A stretch of DNA of 64,000 nt from the NCBI GenBank assembly GCA_030063045.1, contig JAQSEB010000046.1, positions 930,001 through 994,000 on the forward strand, written 5' to 3'. The position numbers and the translations under genes were made by a program. Below, in pieces: positions 15,117 to 25,957 of this stretch. The notes beneath the pieces are model-generated. The model saw only the letters and a program-made list of their open reading frames with translations, searched no databases and had not been told where the DNA came from. Numbering within the stretch: position 1 is the stretch's first letter; each line of letters opens with the position of its first letter. This stretch comes from Pratylenchus scribneri. Taxonomy: Eukaryota; Nematoda; Chromadorea; Rhabditida; Pratylenchidae.

Positions 15117-17155
15117 ATGGCGGAGAATAATCAAACCGAATTTTTATGCAAATTAATAAAATCAGCAAATAATTTATTGCATGATTTGGCCTATGATGAA
15201 CAAAAATTGGATGAAACATTGACGGTATTAAATTTTATTATAATTAAATTAACCAATGAAAATTAAAGAAATTAATTTCTGAAAGTGCGGATATGAATAT
15301 TACGGCTCGACTTGATTTGACCAATCCGGATTTATATCATTTTATAAATCTTTCATCTGATTTTTTGGATAATGTCAAAACAAGGCCAATAATTCGTTCC
15401 AAAATGTTATTGGTTTTGTCAAATTTAAGTAAATATTTAAATAATAAAAATTAATTCAAATTATAATTCATTCAGGTCTTTTCAACATTTCATTGCGTAA
15501 AAGTGCAGCAAATAATGGAAAAATTTGCCAATCAATATTTAATTGTTTAAAATTGGCCATTGAAGAACAATTGGGGCCACAAAATAAAATTGATATTTTG
15601 CGACTAATTCAGGTTGAGCAAATTATAAAATATTGATTTAATTATTGTTGATTTTAAGATGCTCACTTATGAGAAAATCCACTTTACTTCATGGGTTTAT
15701 GAACTTCAGCAATTTGTTATTTCTGAAATGTTTGATTTTTTAATTTTTTTGAATCTAATTTAATTTTTATTCAGAATAAATCCAAATTCTTCTGAACTCC
15801 TCCCAAATTGTATTTGCATTTTATGCAATTTGGTTTCTCAATCCAAACATTTCACAAACAATTTAAAACAATTGGTATAAAAAAAATATTTAAAATTAAA
15901 AAAATTTATTTTTAAGGATACCCACAAAGCACTTTGTGCCCGAATTCTTCAATTATTATCCAATAATTCAAAGGCAGTTGTGATCAGTGCTTTGGTATTG
16001 AATGGACATTTGGACGAAACCACCAGAGATACAGTAATTTTCGTAAAAATTATTAAATTGAATTATTTTTTAGGTTTATTCTCCGCAAAATTTGGGACAA
16101 ACATTTCTTTGCATTTTCAATATCCTAAATACTCCATCTCCGGATATTTTAATGACCACCCATATTGCAGTGGATTTGCTGAAAAAATTGGTCATTTGTC
16201 GCCCAAAAAACGTAATTTCATTTTTATAAATTAATATTATGAAAATAATTTTTAGAGAAGTGATCCGCCAATTTTGAGTGAAACTGCACGAAATTTGGCT
16301 TCATATTCATTCTTTGATAAATCAATACAAAAATTGGCATCACTTTTGAATATTTTAGAGCCGCGGTCGGAAGAAGCCAGAAAAGTAACATTTTTAAATA
16401 AATTTAAATTATTTTATTTAAAATAGATTATCGAAATGTTATTGTTATTTTGCCAAATTGATGAACTCAAATCGCCAATTTGTATGGCAATTACAGCAAT
16501 TGAGCCAACAGAGACCAAATTGGCCACTCCCCTCCATGCCCTTTTGAGAATAGCCAAAATGTCATTTGAAGATGCAATTTTCCCTGAATTACCTTTGAAT
16601 GCATTTAAACTTTTGACCATCAATGTCAAAGTAATTTAATCATTTTAAATCAAAATTAATTAATTAATAAATTTAATTTATATAAATGCTAAAATGGCAG
16701 ATTGGAAATAATGGAAAAAGAGAAAAAATTAATTGAGGAAGAAAATCAAAAGGAGAGATCATTGCATTCAATTTTGAGGGGAAAATTCGACGAAATGACC
16801 CAAAAATTTGACACGTAATAATTTTTAATTTATTTTTATTAATTAATTAATATTTTAGGGCAGCAAAAGCCGCCTTCGAAAAGCAAATTGAAATTGAAAA
16901 AATACGAAAAACACAAAATGATAATTTGAAAGAATTGGAACAAAAATTGAATGAAAACAAACAAATTGTGAGTTTAAATTTAAATAATTTTTATATAAAA
17001 TCAAACAAAAATAGATATTGGATCAGGAAAGAAGAATTAAGTCCCAAAATGCACAAATTGTTCAAATTTCTACTGAAAATCAAAATTTGGTCGAACTCAA
17101 AGAAGCCATGGAAAAATTATTGGGCAAATTTGGCGCTGAGAAGAATGGAAAATAG
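15117..17155 (+). CDS. CIP2A-like armadillo/coiled-coil protein
   Basis: Twelve exons: 15117-15224, 15269-15428, 15476-15612, 15659-15729, 15775-15874, 15917-16033, 16074-16211, 16256-16384, 16427-16630, about 16723-16814, 16859-16967 and 17015-17155, giving about 501 residues. The N-terminal two thirds are helical. Several stretches parallel human CIP2A (inhibitor of PP2A), for example LRLIQMLTYEKIHF and, most clearly, QNLGQTFLCIFNIL followed by VDLLKKL. The last 110 residues form a Glu/Lys/Gln-rich coiled coil, as in CIP2A. Human CIP2A is about 905 residues, so this homologue is much shorter, mainly in the coiled coil. The junction between exons 9 and 10 is the weak point, because the acceptor giving the right frame (AAAGAG) lacks a pyrimidine tract. 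The family call rests on remembered similarity. Confidence 0.65.
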
Positions 17156-17384
17156 AACACAAATCAATTTGATTCAAATTAAACAAAGACGGGTCCATCA
17201 ATTTTACAAAAAAAAAACATTTTTGAAAATAATTCACTTTATGCTTTACACAAATTCACCCCTAAAATACCTCCATCTCCATATCATTTATTAATTTTTA
17301 TTATCTTTCATAATCAAATAAAATAAATTTTACCAAAAATAATGGACATTTTTTTATATTATTTATATTTATTATTTGTGCATT

Positions 17385-20300
17385 TCATTCTGACTTGGAA
17401 AAGTTCAATTTCTTCAATGCATCCTCCAATTTTGCCATTTGACCTATGAAAATGGATATTAATAAATTTAAATTCCCAAAATCCGTTTACTTCGCACATC
17501 CTTTGCCAATTTTTGTACCGCCTTTGGATGCTCCAACAAATCAATTCTCTGTGTATACGGATTAAAGCTAACTTGGAATGGACGGGGAATGGTGACGGAC
17601 CAAACCCTGTTAATAGTGGCAAATATTCATCAAAACTAATTCCCCTCAATATTTACGTCAATTTATTTTTGGCATCGGCGAATGATTCAGCAACGAAATA
17701 TTTTGGTTGATATGATGTTATGGGGTAATTAGTTGCGCAAGTTTCGGCCGGTTCAAATGGCTCCAATTGAGGCTAAAAAATGCTCATACACCATTCCACA
17801 AAAAACAATAATGCTGACCTCTCCCCCGAGGGCATATTCCAATTCCCCAAATGAACTAAAAGCAATCCAGCTCCGTATGCCTTTTTTTCGCCCCCTTGAA
17901 TGCAAATGCCGAATTCCACAGTAAACCAATAAAGCTGGAATAGAATGAATGATGAGTGGAGGATGATTATGTTTTGCTTTACTGTGGCCAATTTTTCGAT
18001 CATTTCGTCGGATGCTCCCAATGAAGCCAATCCAATTTCTTGTGAGAATTGAGCAAAGTCAGGATCGGCAAATAATGGGGCATGGCCGAGCAATTCGTGG
18101 CAAATCTTTTATTTTTTAGTTGGGAGGAATTAGATGAAAAATGTTTAAATACATCTGGTTCGGGTGTGTAATGTGGTTTTGATGAATGACGAATATATTG
18201 GGTGGAGTGGAACACTCGAAAGGCCAATCCAGCCAAAAAGTCCCTGGAACTTAGAAGGCCGGCTACGGGACGAAGGGTGAATCCGGTGCAGTCTATGAAG
18301 GGGCGAATGATGGATGGATTGGATTGGATGAATTAACCCTTGAGGAAATCGGAAACATCTTGCAATTGTGGAATTTGGTCTGGCCCATATCCGCAATTTT
18401 GCTGCAGCAAAGGGAAAATCTTAATGAGGAAAATATTATATTAATATTCATTAAAAGAGGCATGCTTTGTGATTAATTAAACATGGAATAATGTTGTGTT
18501 CTTTTCATTCCAGAAAGGGATTGTATAAGTGCACTTTTCATTCCGGAATTGTAATTGCACTTTTCATTTCGGAATTGTAATTGCACTTTTCATTCCGGAA
18601 TTGTAATTGCACTTTTAATTCCGGAATTGTAATTGCACTTTTCTTTCGGAATTGTTATTGCACTTTTCATTCCGGAATTGTAATTGCACTTTTCATTCCG
18701 GAATTGTAATTGCACTTTTCATTCCGGAATTGTAATTGCACTTTTCTTTCCGGAATTGTAATTGCACTTTTCTTTCCGGAATTGTTATTGCACTTTTCTT
18801 TCCGGAATTGTAATTGCACTTTTCTTTACGGAATTGTAATTGCACTTTTAATTCCGGAATTGTAATTGCACTTTTCTTTCCGGAATTGTTATTGCACTTT
18901 TCTTTCCGGAATTGTAATTGCACTTTTCTTTCCGGAATTGTTATTGCACTTTTCTTTCCGGAATTGTAATTGCACTTTTCTTTCCGGAATTGTTATTGCA
19001 CTTTTCTTTCCGGAATTGTAATTGCACTTTTCATTCCGGAATTGTAATTGCATTTTTCTTTCCGGAATTGTTATTGCACTTTTCTTTCCGGAATTGTTAT
19101 TGCACTTTTCTTTACGGAATTGTAATTGCACTTTTCTTTCCGGAATTGTAATTGCACTTTTCTTTCCGGAATTGTTATTGCACTTTTCATTCCGGAATTG
19201 TAATTGCACTTTTCATTCGGAAAAGATTGTAATTTCTATTTGTTTCATTTCTGAAACCAATTTTGATGGAAATATCGTATTCAGTCTCTTATTTAATCAA
19301 AAATTCCTTTTCTTTTTATCCACCTTTATTTTTTGCCTTTTAAATAAAATTAACTGTTTTTTGTATTTTTAGAAAAATAAAATAATTTTGAGAATTGCTT
19401 AGAAAAATGACGAACATAATTGAATTCACGGCATGCGTGTGTCGGATACAGTCGAACCAATTCCTTGTAAATTGTGCGCCAAGTGCCAATTTCCTCCTGC
19501 GTGTATTCCACACGAGGGATTTTATCGCCACTTGAATTAAGTTTAGGAGGTTAAAAATATTTTCATTATCATTGGACTCACTGGCGAAATTCGGCCGCAA
19601 TATCGGCGAATTCCTTACGGCGTGCCCGATAGATGGGATCTTTGAAGCCCTGAAAATACCGCCAAGAAATAATATTCATTCCTTTTCATTTCCTCTCACC
19701 GGATGGTCCGCATCCAATTCTGAGCCATAACTGAGCACTCGATTGGCGAATTGGTCAATGTCGGTAATTTTCATGGGGAACCAAGGAACACTTTCTGCAA
19801 TTTAGAAGTTGCTGAATTACAAATCATCCATTAATGTTTTCATTCACCTCGATTCAATCTAACTTGGCTATTATGGTCATGGACCGTTGGATTCGAAAGA
19901 CCGGCACTTTCCGCGCGTCGGCGAAACAATCGAATGATTTCTTCCAATTTGTCCGGATCAGAATCTTCAGCACATTCCACCATAAATTCATAGCAACCCG
20001 AATGCACTTTAGAGGGGCGCGATTCAATATGGGTTAAATTGACTCGTCGCTGCTTAAAAACTTTCAGCGTTTCGGCCAATGCCCCAGGCTCTTCTAAAAA
20101 TACAGTAATATCATCAAATAGGGAATGCAAAATTAGTAACTTACCACGAAGTGTGAATATTATGGTCGTATGTGCCGGATTTGATTCAATTTGGGCTACA
20201 TATGAGTCCATGGTGAATTCCTGACAATGGAACATTTTGTTTTTTTTTTTTGCAGTATTGGGGAAATGGACAAATATGAGAGAAATTGGGGAGTTTTTGA

Positions 20301-20509
20301 TCATTTTAGATGGATTCATTCATTGATCAAATGGACTATTTCGTTGAAAGAGTATTGGAAGGAAGGGAAAGGCAAAATGACCAAACCAATTGAAAGGAAC
20401 TGACCAGGCCAGAATCGTTGTCATCTTCCAAACCGCTGTCCGATTCTGCGGTCATTTTTGTGTTTCCAATTAGCAATGGACCATTTCCAGTCAGATCAAC
20501 AATGTTCAT
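17385..20509 (-). CDS. pah-1: Phenylalanine-4-hydroxylase (frameshifted as assembled)
   Basis: Tetrahydrobiopterin-dependent hydroxylation of Phe to Tyr; in nematodes linked to cuticle and melanin-like pigment. Thirteen exons: 20509-20405, 20220-20145, 20093-19848, 19794-19700, 19649-19582, 19530-19416, 18419-18338, 18292-18153, 18105-17983, 17934-17819, 17772-17657, 17606-17491 and 17443-17385. An ACT regulatory domain ([24 protein letters not shown]) precedes the catalytic core. DICHELLGH supplies both iron-binding His residues and YWFTVEFG the Glu. The C-terminal helix carries the typical [18 protein letters not shown]. All junctions fit, but exon 10 has two extra bases in CTTTTAGT (17856-17862): GAGLL and [10 protein letters not shown] lie in different frames. 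As written, translation ends early and loses about 120 C-terminal residues. The intron 18420-19415 holds a minisatellite. A 3' splice acceptor at 20545 suggests SL addition upstream of the ATG. Confidence 0.93.
18531..19219. repeat. 26-bp minisatellite inside a PAH intron
   Basis: About 26-27 head-to-tail copies of a 26-bp unit, GCACTTTTC + WTTCCGGAATTGTWATT. Variants occur at fixed sites (CATTCC or CTTTCC; GTAATT or GTTATT; some TTACGG). Most units contain the palindrome ATTCCGGAAT. Several degenerate half-units flank the array on the left (18497-18530). Long open frames across the repeat on both strands are a by-product of repetition. The array lies in the roughly 1-kb intron between PAH exons 6 and 7. 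Confidence 0.97.
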
Positions 20510-21420
20510 TTTGATGATGGATGAAATTTAATAATTTAAATTGTCTGAAATTGAAAAATGAAATGAAGGGAATTCCCAATAAATGTCCCCAAAATGTCCT
20601 CAACATAATGCGCTTTATGGCCCCATTCACCAATCCAATCATTTTTCGGCGGAACATTTGTCGCGTGGCGAAAAAATGAAGCGTGCGAAATGCACGCGGC
20701 AATCATGGGAGATGATTATTGTTTTTGTTTACGTAAATTCTGGGTGACAAAAGGGCACAAGGCACAACGTGATCGTCAAGGTCTTTGATGACCATGCCGT
20801 GAATATTTCAATGAAATCCGTGCAAGTTGAAACTTTTCATTGAAAAGCGAAGGTCGGGAAGAGGTTGAAAGGAATTGGGAAAGTCGCGCATTTCGTTGCG
20901 ATTGGCCCAAAATGCGATGAAATGGCCCATCAAATAGGCGGCCAAAATGTAGACGATCCAGCCATCGTCCCGCCCATTTCAGCCCCAGGCTGATTTATTG
21001 CCCGCCAATCTCGATTTGACAGAATTTCCTGGTGTCCTTTTCTCCAAGGCCCATTCCAATGAACAGCACAATTTCCGTACCCCCCTCCCCCCCAACCAAC
21101 ATTCATCAACAACCACAACGGGTTCTTCCAAATCAACAAAACTTCATCAGCCGCCGATCGCATGATCGGCTGGACTTTCTGGCTGGGGGTGTTGTGCACC
21201 GAATGGGCCCATTTCCCAACCAAAATCACAACTTGGGTTGTTTGGCGAAATTGTTTGTTTGAAATTGGAAGTGGAAATTACCATTAAATTTCCACCGTCA
21301 ATTCTTTATTAAAATTTGGGGCAAATTAATTCAAAATTGGACATAAATTTGGGTCAATATCCTTTTTTATCCGTTATAAATCCAAAAACAATGCATTCTC
21401 ATCCATTCATTGAATCCTTT
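20510..21420. other. PAH upstream region
   Basis: About 900 bp between the PAH start and the 3' end of the next minus-strand gene. A 5'-UTR acceptor at 20545 belongs to PAH. ORFs here (20496-20702, 20930-21229, minus) are G/W-rich with no domain or splice context. It likely holds the PAH promoter. Confidence 0.4.
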
Positions 21421-22753
21421 TTATACTTTTACTCCTTCCTCTGCTGCCACCGTCGGTGTCCTTTCCTCGCCTTCAGCCGCAACTTTGCTGGATTCTTCTC
21501 CATCGGTCTTTTGCCTTTCCACCCAATCATTCATCACCTAAAAATTAAAAACCAATTCCTTTCAATGTCCCCTTCCCCATTCTGAAACCTGCAGAATTTT
21601 CCTCTGCTCCTCCTCGGTCATCAATGGCTGTCCATCATCGTCGAATCGTTGCTCCTTTAAGGCATAAATCAAAGTTCACATTCTTTTATATTAAATTCAC
21701 TTTTCGGCCTTTTCGAATTGGTGCCATCGGCCCTCCGTATGCGGGGGCGGCGGCCATTCTCATTGGTTCCGGCCAATTTGGGGGTGGCGGTGGGGCATAG
21801 CTGTAGAATGGAGTTGCCGGACGCCAGGCAGCCCCATAAGTTGACCCTAAAATTATTTGTGGAATGGAATGGAAAAGGGAAGGGACGAACAAATTGGACA
21901 GCAAAAATATGGGCCAATGTCCACAGTGTTTGTGGCATAACAATAACTTTGGGGTGGGCACTGGGGCCAGGGCCGTTTTGGGTCGCATTCAATTGGAAGT
22001 GAAGCACCACCTGGGCAAGTGCCAGCCGCCGGAACTGGACCAGCTGGCGCCAATCCTTAAAATAAATTCATAAAGAAAGGCAAAATTAATTGGAGAACAA
22101 ACCAACGCCGGGGACAAGACCGGCTGGTTCAGGCATGGGAATGGCCGGGGCAGGGACGGCATATTGACTGAATTGGTGCCGTTTTGCCGAATTTGGATCG
22201 CTCACTCGGGCACTTTGCTGGGATTGTTCCTTTGAAAATTATTGGAATATTTTTTGGGGGAAATTTACCTGGGGCGAATCGGCCATTGGTGAGGAGAGAG
22301 GGTCCAAAGATGGCGATGGTGCCATCAATGAACCGTATCCACCAATTCCACCATTTGATTGGGAAGAAGGGACTAAAAATGGAAATTGAGGAACAAAATG
22401 AGGAAATGAGACCGGGGGCAGAGGAGGCAACAATTTGTGGTTCAATTTGGCCACCTTGGGAGGAAATTGTTCCGGAAGGGGATGAAGATGATTCGGCTGG
22501 GGCCGAAAATGCCGATTGAGGTGCGCCACTGTTTGGATCGGCCAAAACGAATGAAGAGGATGAAGCGGATGAAGATGAGGATGCATCCTCCGGGGGTTGG
22601 GCAGAAGGGGAGGATGGTTCTGGAATGGAAATGAATGTTTTGAACATTGAATTGAATTGAATAACCTTGACCAAATGTGCCCAAAATCAAACAAATAAAA
22701 AGAAAAAGTGGCAAAAGGAATTTGATTGGGCCATTGGCCTGGGATGGTGCCAT
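21421..22753 (-). CDS. Secreted Cys-rich protein of nematode type
   Basis: Eight exons: 22753-22666, 22619-22413, 22372-22269, 22229-22103, 22055-21891, 21846-21701, 21654-21589 and 21537-21421, giving 339 residues. A clear signal peptide (MAPSQANGPIKFLLPLFLFICLILGTFGQ without its last residues) leads into a long Ser/Pro-rich low-complexity region (about residues 30-150). A compact cysteine segment follows, with PWPQCPPQSYC and then DIGPYFCCP, then a WSTYGAAWRPATPFYSY motif, a Pro-rich spacer and a charged C-terminal helix (TEEEQRKILQVMNDWVERQ). I recognise the Cys segment and WSTYGAAWRP as a conserved nematode secreted-protein pattern, but I know of no assigned function. An extracellular-matrix or cuticle role is a guess. 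Confidence 0.75.
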
Positions 22754-25700
22754 TTGGATTGAATTAATTGGTTGAAAATCTGGAAAGAAAAGGGAGGACT
22801 TTTTGGACTTTTTGGTAGCAAAATGAGTAGGGGACTGGCTGGCGGAAGAAGAAACAAAAAGGACTGTAATAAGTGTTGAAGACAATGTCCATTCTGGAGG
22901 AAGGACGTCCAAAATTATTGTCACCGCCTTTTTGAATGAATCGGGAGGCGGCGGAAGGGATGGATTCATTCATTTGGGCCAAGCCAACTTCATTATTCCC
23001 TCCTCCTCCTCCACATTCTTCCCTTTAAAAGTCATCAATTCCAAAGCAGCAAACAAAAAACATTGGCGGAAATACACACAAAGGCGACTTTGGAGGCAGG
23101 CTGTCATCATCAGCCGGCGGGTTTCATCAGCCTTTTCAAGTGCGCGAATGGATGGATGGAATGGACATTGGACACATCGCCGGCCACCAGCCGATCACTG
23201 CTGTCCACCGACTGGATGGAAGGATGGACACTGATGACTTCCCTTCCCTTCCCTTCCTTCATGTCCATCCTCCTTTACAGTTTTTGGCCCCTTTACTTCC
23301 CCCAAATTCCCTTGTCTTCAACAATTTTGGCCAACTCTTTGAAATTTGATCGTCGCCGTCCCCAAACGGCCATGTGCCATCGATCCTGCTGAATGTGAAA
23401 GGGAGAATAGAATGAAATGGATGGATCAGAATTTTCTTTAAAAAATACAATTACACATTTTTGAAAATGCAGCATGAAGTAATAAAAATGAAGAATTGGA
23501 ACAAATTTAATTGTCGGATTAATTATTAAATATATTATTATATAATATTAAAAATTTTGAATTTCATTATTGACTTTTCAAGTTGGCAACGCCCAAGCAA
23601 TTTTTCGAAATCATTTTTCTTAAACTGGTAGCAAATAGCCTCTTAGAATAGATTCAATAAAATCATAAAGCGATGAAATTTTTCAATTCATTCCCTCATC
23701 ATCAATTTAAGCGAAGGAATATGTGATATATCCTGAGGGCATGTTATGAGGAGCAAATTTATGGTCATCGCAAAATGAATTACGGTAATTAAAAAAAGAA
23801 CAAATTATTTATTGGATGAATGAATGAATGTGATAATATTCAGTACTCAAATTTAATTTGAACATTTTACTTTAGCCCAAAATTATGATCCAAAATGGAA
23901 ATATATTTTTCCAATGGCTAATATTCCATTTGAATTAATTTTCCGTTTTCAATTGATTTTCTCCAAATTTTGTTAGGCTCATTTTCTTTCACACTTTTTG
24001 CCGCCATCGGCTGCTGCTGAATGGATGCCGTCGATCGTATATTTATTCCTCCTCTTAGGATGGACCAGCTGCTGGCCAAATGGGAGGTTCGTGCCTAATT
24101 GAGGCATTGAGCCGACCAGAATTGGCAAAATGGGCAAAGGCCAATTCATTCACCAATGCTTTCGCCCTCCTCCGGCAATTTGTTTCTGCTTTTTACCTTC
24201 ATTCATTCTGTCATTGCTATATTTATTTATTAATATTTTTTTTGTTATATTCACCTATTATTAATTGATGATTCATTGGAATTTATTTTATCTTAAATAA
24301 TTTTGTGCCATTTAAATATCATCAATTGTTATTCAATTTTAATAATTTATTTTCAACTTTTAACCAATTAATTAATCAAATAAAATATTATTAAAATAAG
24401 CAATGTTTTATTCACAATTTTATCCAATCATTCTGCTGTGGCCATTTTCCAATCCAAAACCAATGGTTTCATCCACCATTTTCCTCCTATTTTCCCTCCA
24501 TTCCCTTTCCCATTTCCCCATCCCATTTCCCGCCTTCCCCCTTTCCCTACTCCACCTTTTCCATTCCTCTTTCTGGCCATAGCCTTGGCCAATCGATAAG
24601 CCCATTCAGGGCCCAGGCAAAATCCTTTTCATGGCCGGCAATGTGGGCCAAAGCCCAGAAAGGGGCCAATGTACATCCGCCGCATCCATTCCAGCAACCG
24701 ACCAAGAGCCAGTCAGTCAGTCACCTCAAATGGCCAAGAAAATGGCGGCGGCCATTGTACGGACTGGCCTTTCCTTCCCAAGAATGGATGAATGCCAGGA
24801 AAGAGGATATCCCTCCCTCCATTTGAAGAATATATTCTTTTTTCCATTTCTGTGCAAAATTATTGCCTATCCCCTTCCCTTTAATATTTTTCCCTTTTTA
24901 TTTGTGGCCATAATTTTGCAAAATTTTGGCAATTTCACACCGATCATCCAACAAAAACGATCCAAAAAGCCAAATTTTGCCATTCAAATTTTGTCTAGAC
25001 CAAATCCATTTTTTCCCTCATTTTTTCCATCATATCTGCCCATCCATTTTGGCCTCCCGCTGTCCTCCTCCAAACAAAAACCGTCAAAAAGGTCTGTTCC
25101 TCGCCAATTGGCTCCTTTCCTTCCCACCCACCAAAAAAAGCGGCCATTCCGTCATTTCCGTCAAAATCGGCCATCCATGTCCCCAAATGCTCCATTGCTT
25201 ATTGGGGGGTGGGGGGTGGGGGCATAGCCAATAGTTGTTTAGGGCTAATGGCTGCGATTGTTGCTGACGCCAAAAAACCAGCCGGCCGACCACAGGCACG
25301 CACTTTTGCTTGGCCATATCCATTCCATGCCCCCCCTCCCTTCCCATATTCCTATTTCCACCTTTTGTTATTTATGAAGCAAAAATAGGCAGAAAATATT
25401 CGACAAAATTAGCAAATCCCTCTCCCTCCCCCCATAGCTTAACTCAATATTTTTCGCGCGTTAACATTTGCCTTTTTTTGCCCATTCTCCAATGAATTTT
25501 TGCCTCTTTTTTTCCATTATTTTTGCCCCCAAAAATATTCCATCCCTTTTTGAGTTTTGGCATCTCCTCTTTTTGTGCATTGCCCGAAACCCAGACACAT
25601 TCATTCATTCATTCATTCTTCTCCCGTCAATGGCATCGCCTCCTCTCCCTGGGGACACTTTTGGGCCACTTTGGCCGAATATGGAGGGAATGGTTATTTG

Positions 25701-25957
25701 CTAAAGGGGCGACGGCATTGGCGGCAAATTCCAATGGAAAAAAGGGGATTTTCTATGCTCCATTTTTCCCTTCGCAATCCATCCTCAATTCTGTGCCGTT
25801 CCCCACCCAATTCAAAAAAACCCCCCAAAAAATTGCAGAAAAGTGCAAAAAGCATTGTTTTTTTGTCCATCAATTTCATTCATTCATTCCAATTCCTCCA
25901 TTTTTTCGGCAAATGCCAATAAAACCAACCAAAAAAGCCATCAAATTTTGAATAAAA
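22754..25957. other. 3.2-kb intergenic region
   Basis: Lies between the divergent secreted-protein (-) and RGS (+) genes. Pyrimidine-rich and CCATTT/TGGCC-rich stretches dominate. ORFs of up to 198 codons (24631-25227) have compositions expected of this skewed DNA and no domain or splice support. A run of GGGGGGTGGGG occurs near 25204-25222. It probably contains two promoters, one for each gene. Confidence 0.4.

Noticed and set aside
15729..15774. Apparent frame break after CIP2A-like exon 4
   Set aside because: The donor at 15730 (GAAAT|GTTTGA) gives the correct phase; the earlier GT is not used.
18693..19372. Long repetitive ORFs on both strands ([13 protein letters not shown] and [13 protein letters not shown])
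   Set aside because: They are translations of the 26-bp minisatellite inside a PAH intron; 26 is not a multiple of three, so several frames stay open.
25204..25222. G-rich run as a regulatory quadruplex
   Set aside because: Single short run with no conserved context; not enough to call a feature.
24631..25227. 198-codon plus-strand ORF
   Set aside because: Composition matches the skewed intergenic DNA, overlapping ORFs occur in other frames, and there is no domain or splice pattern.
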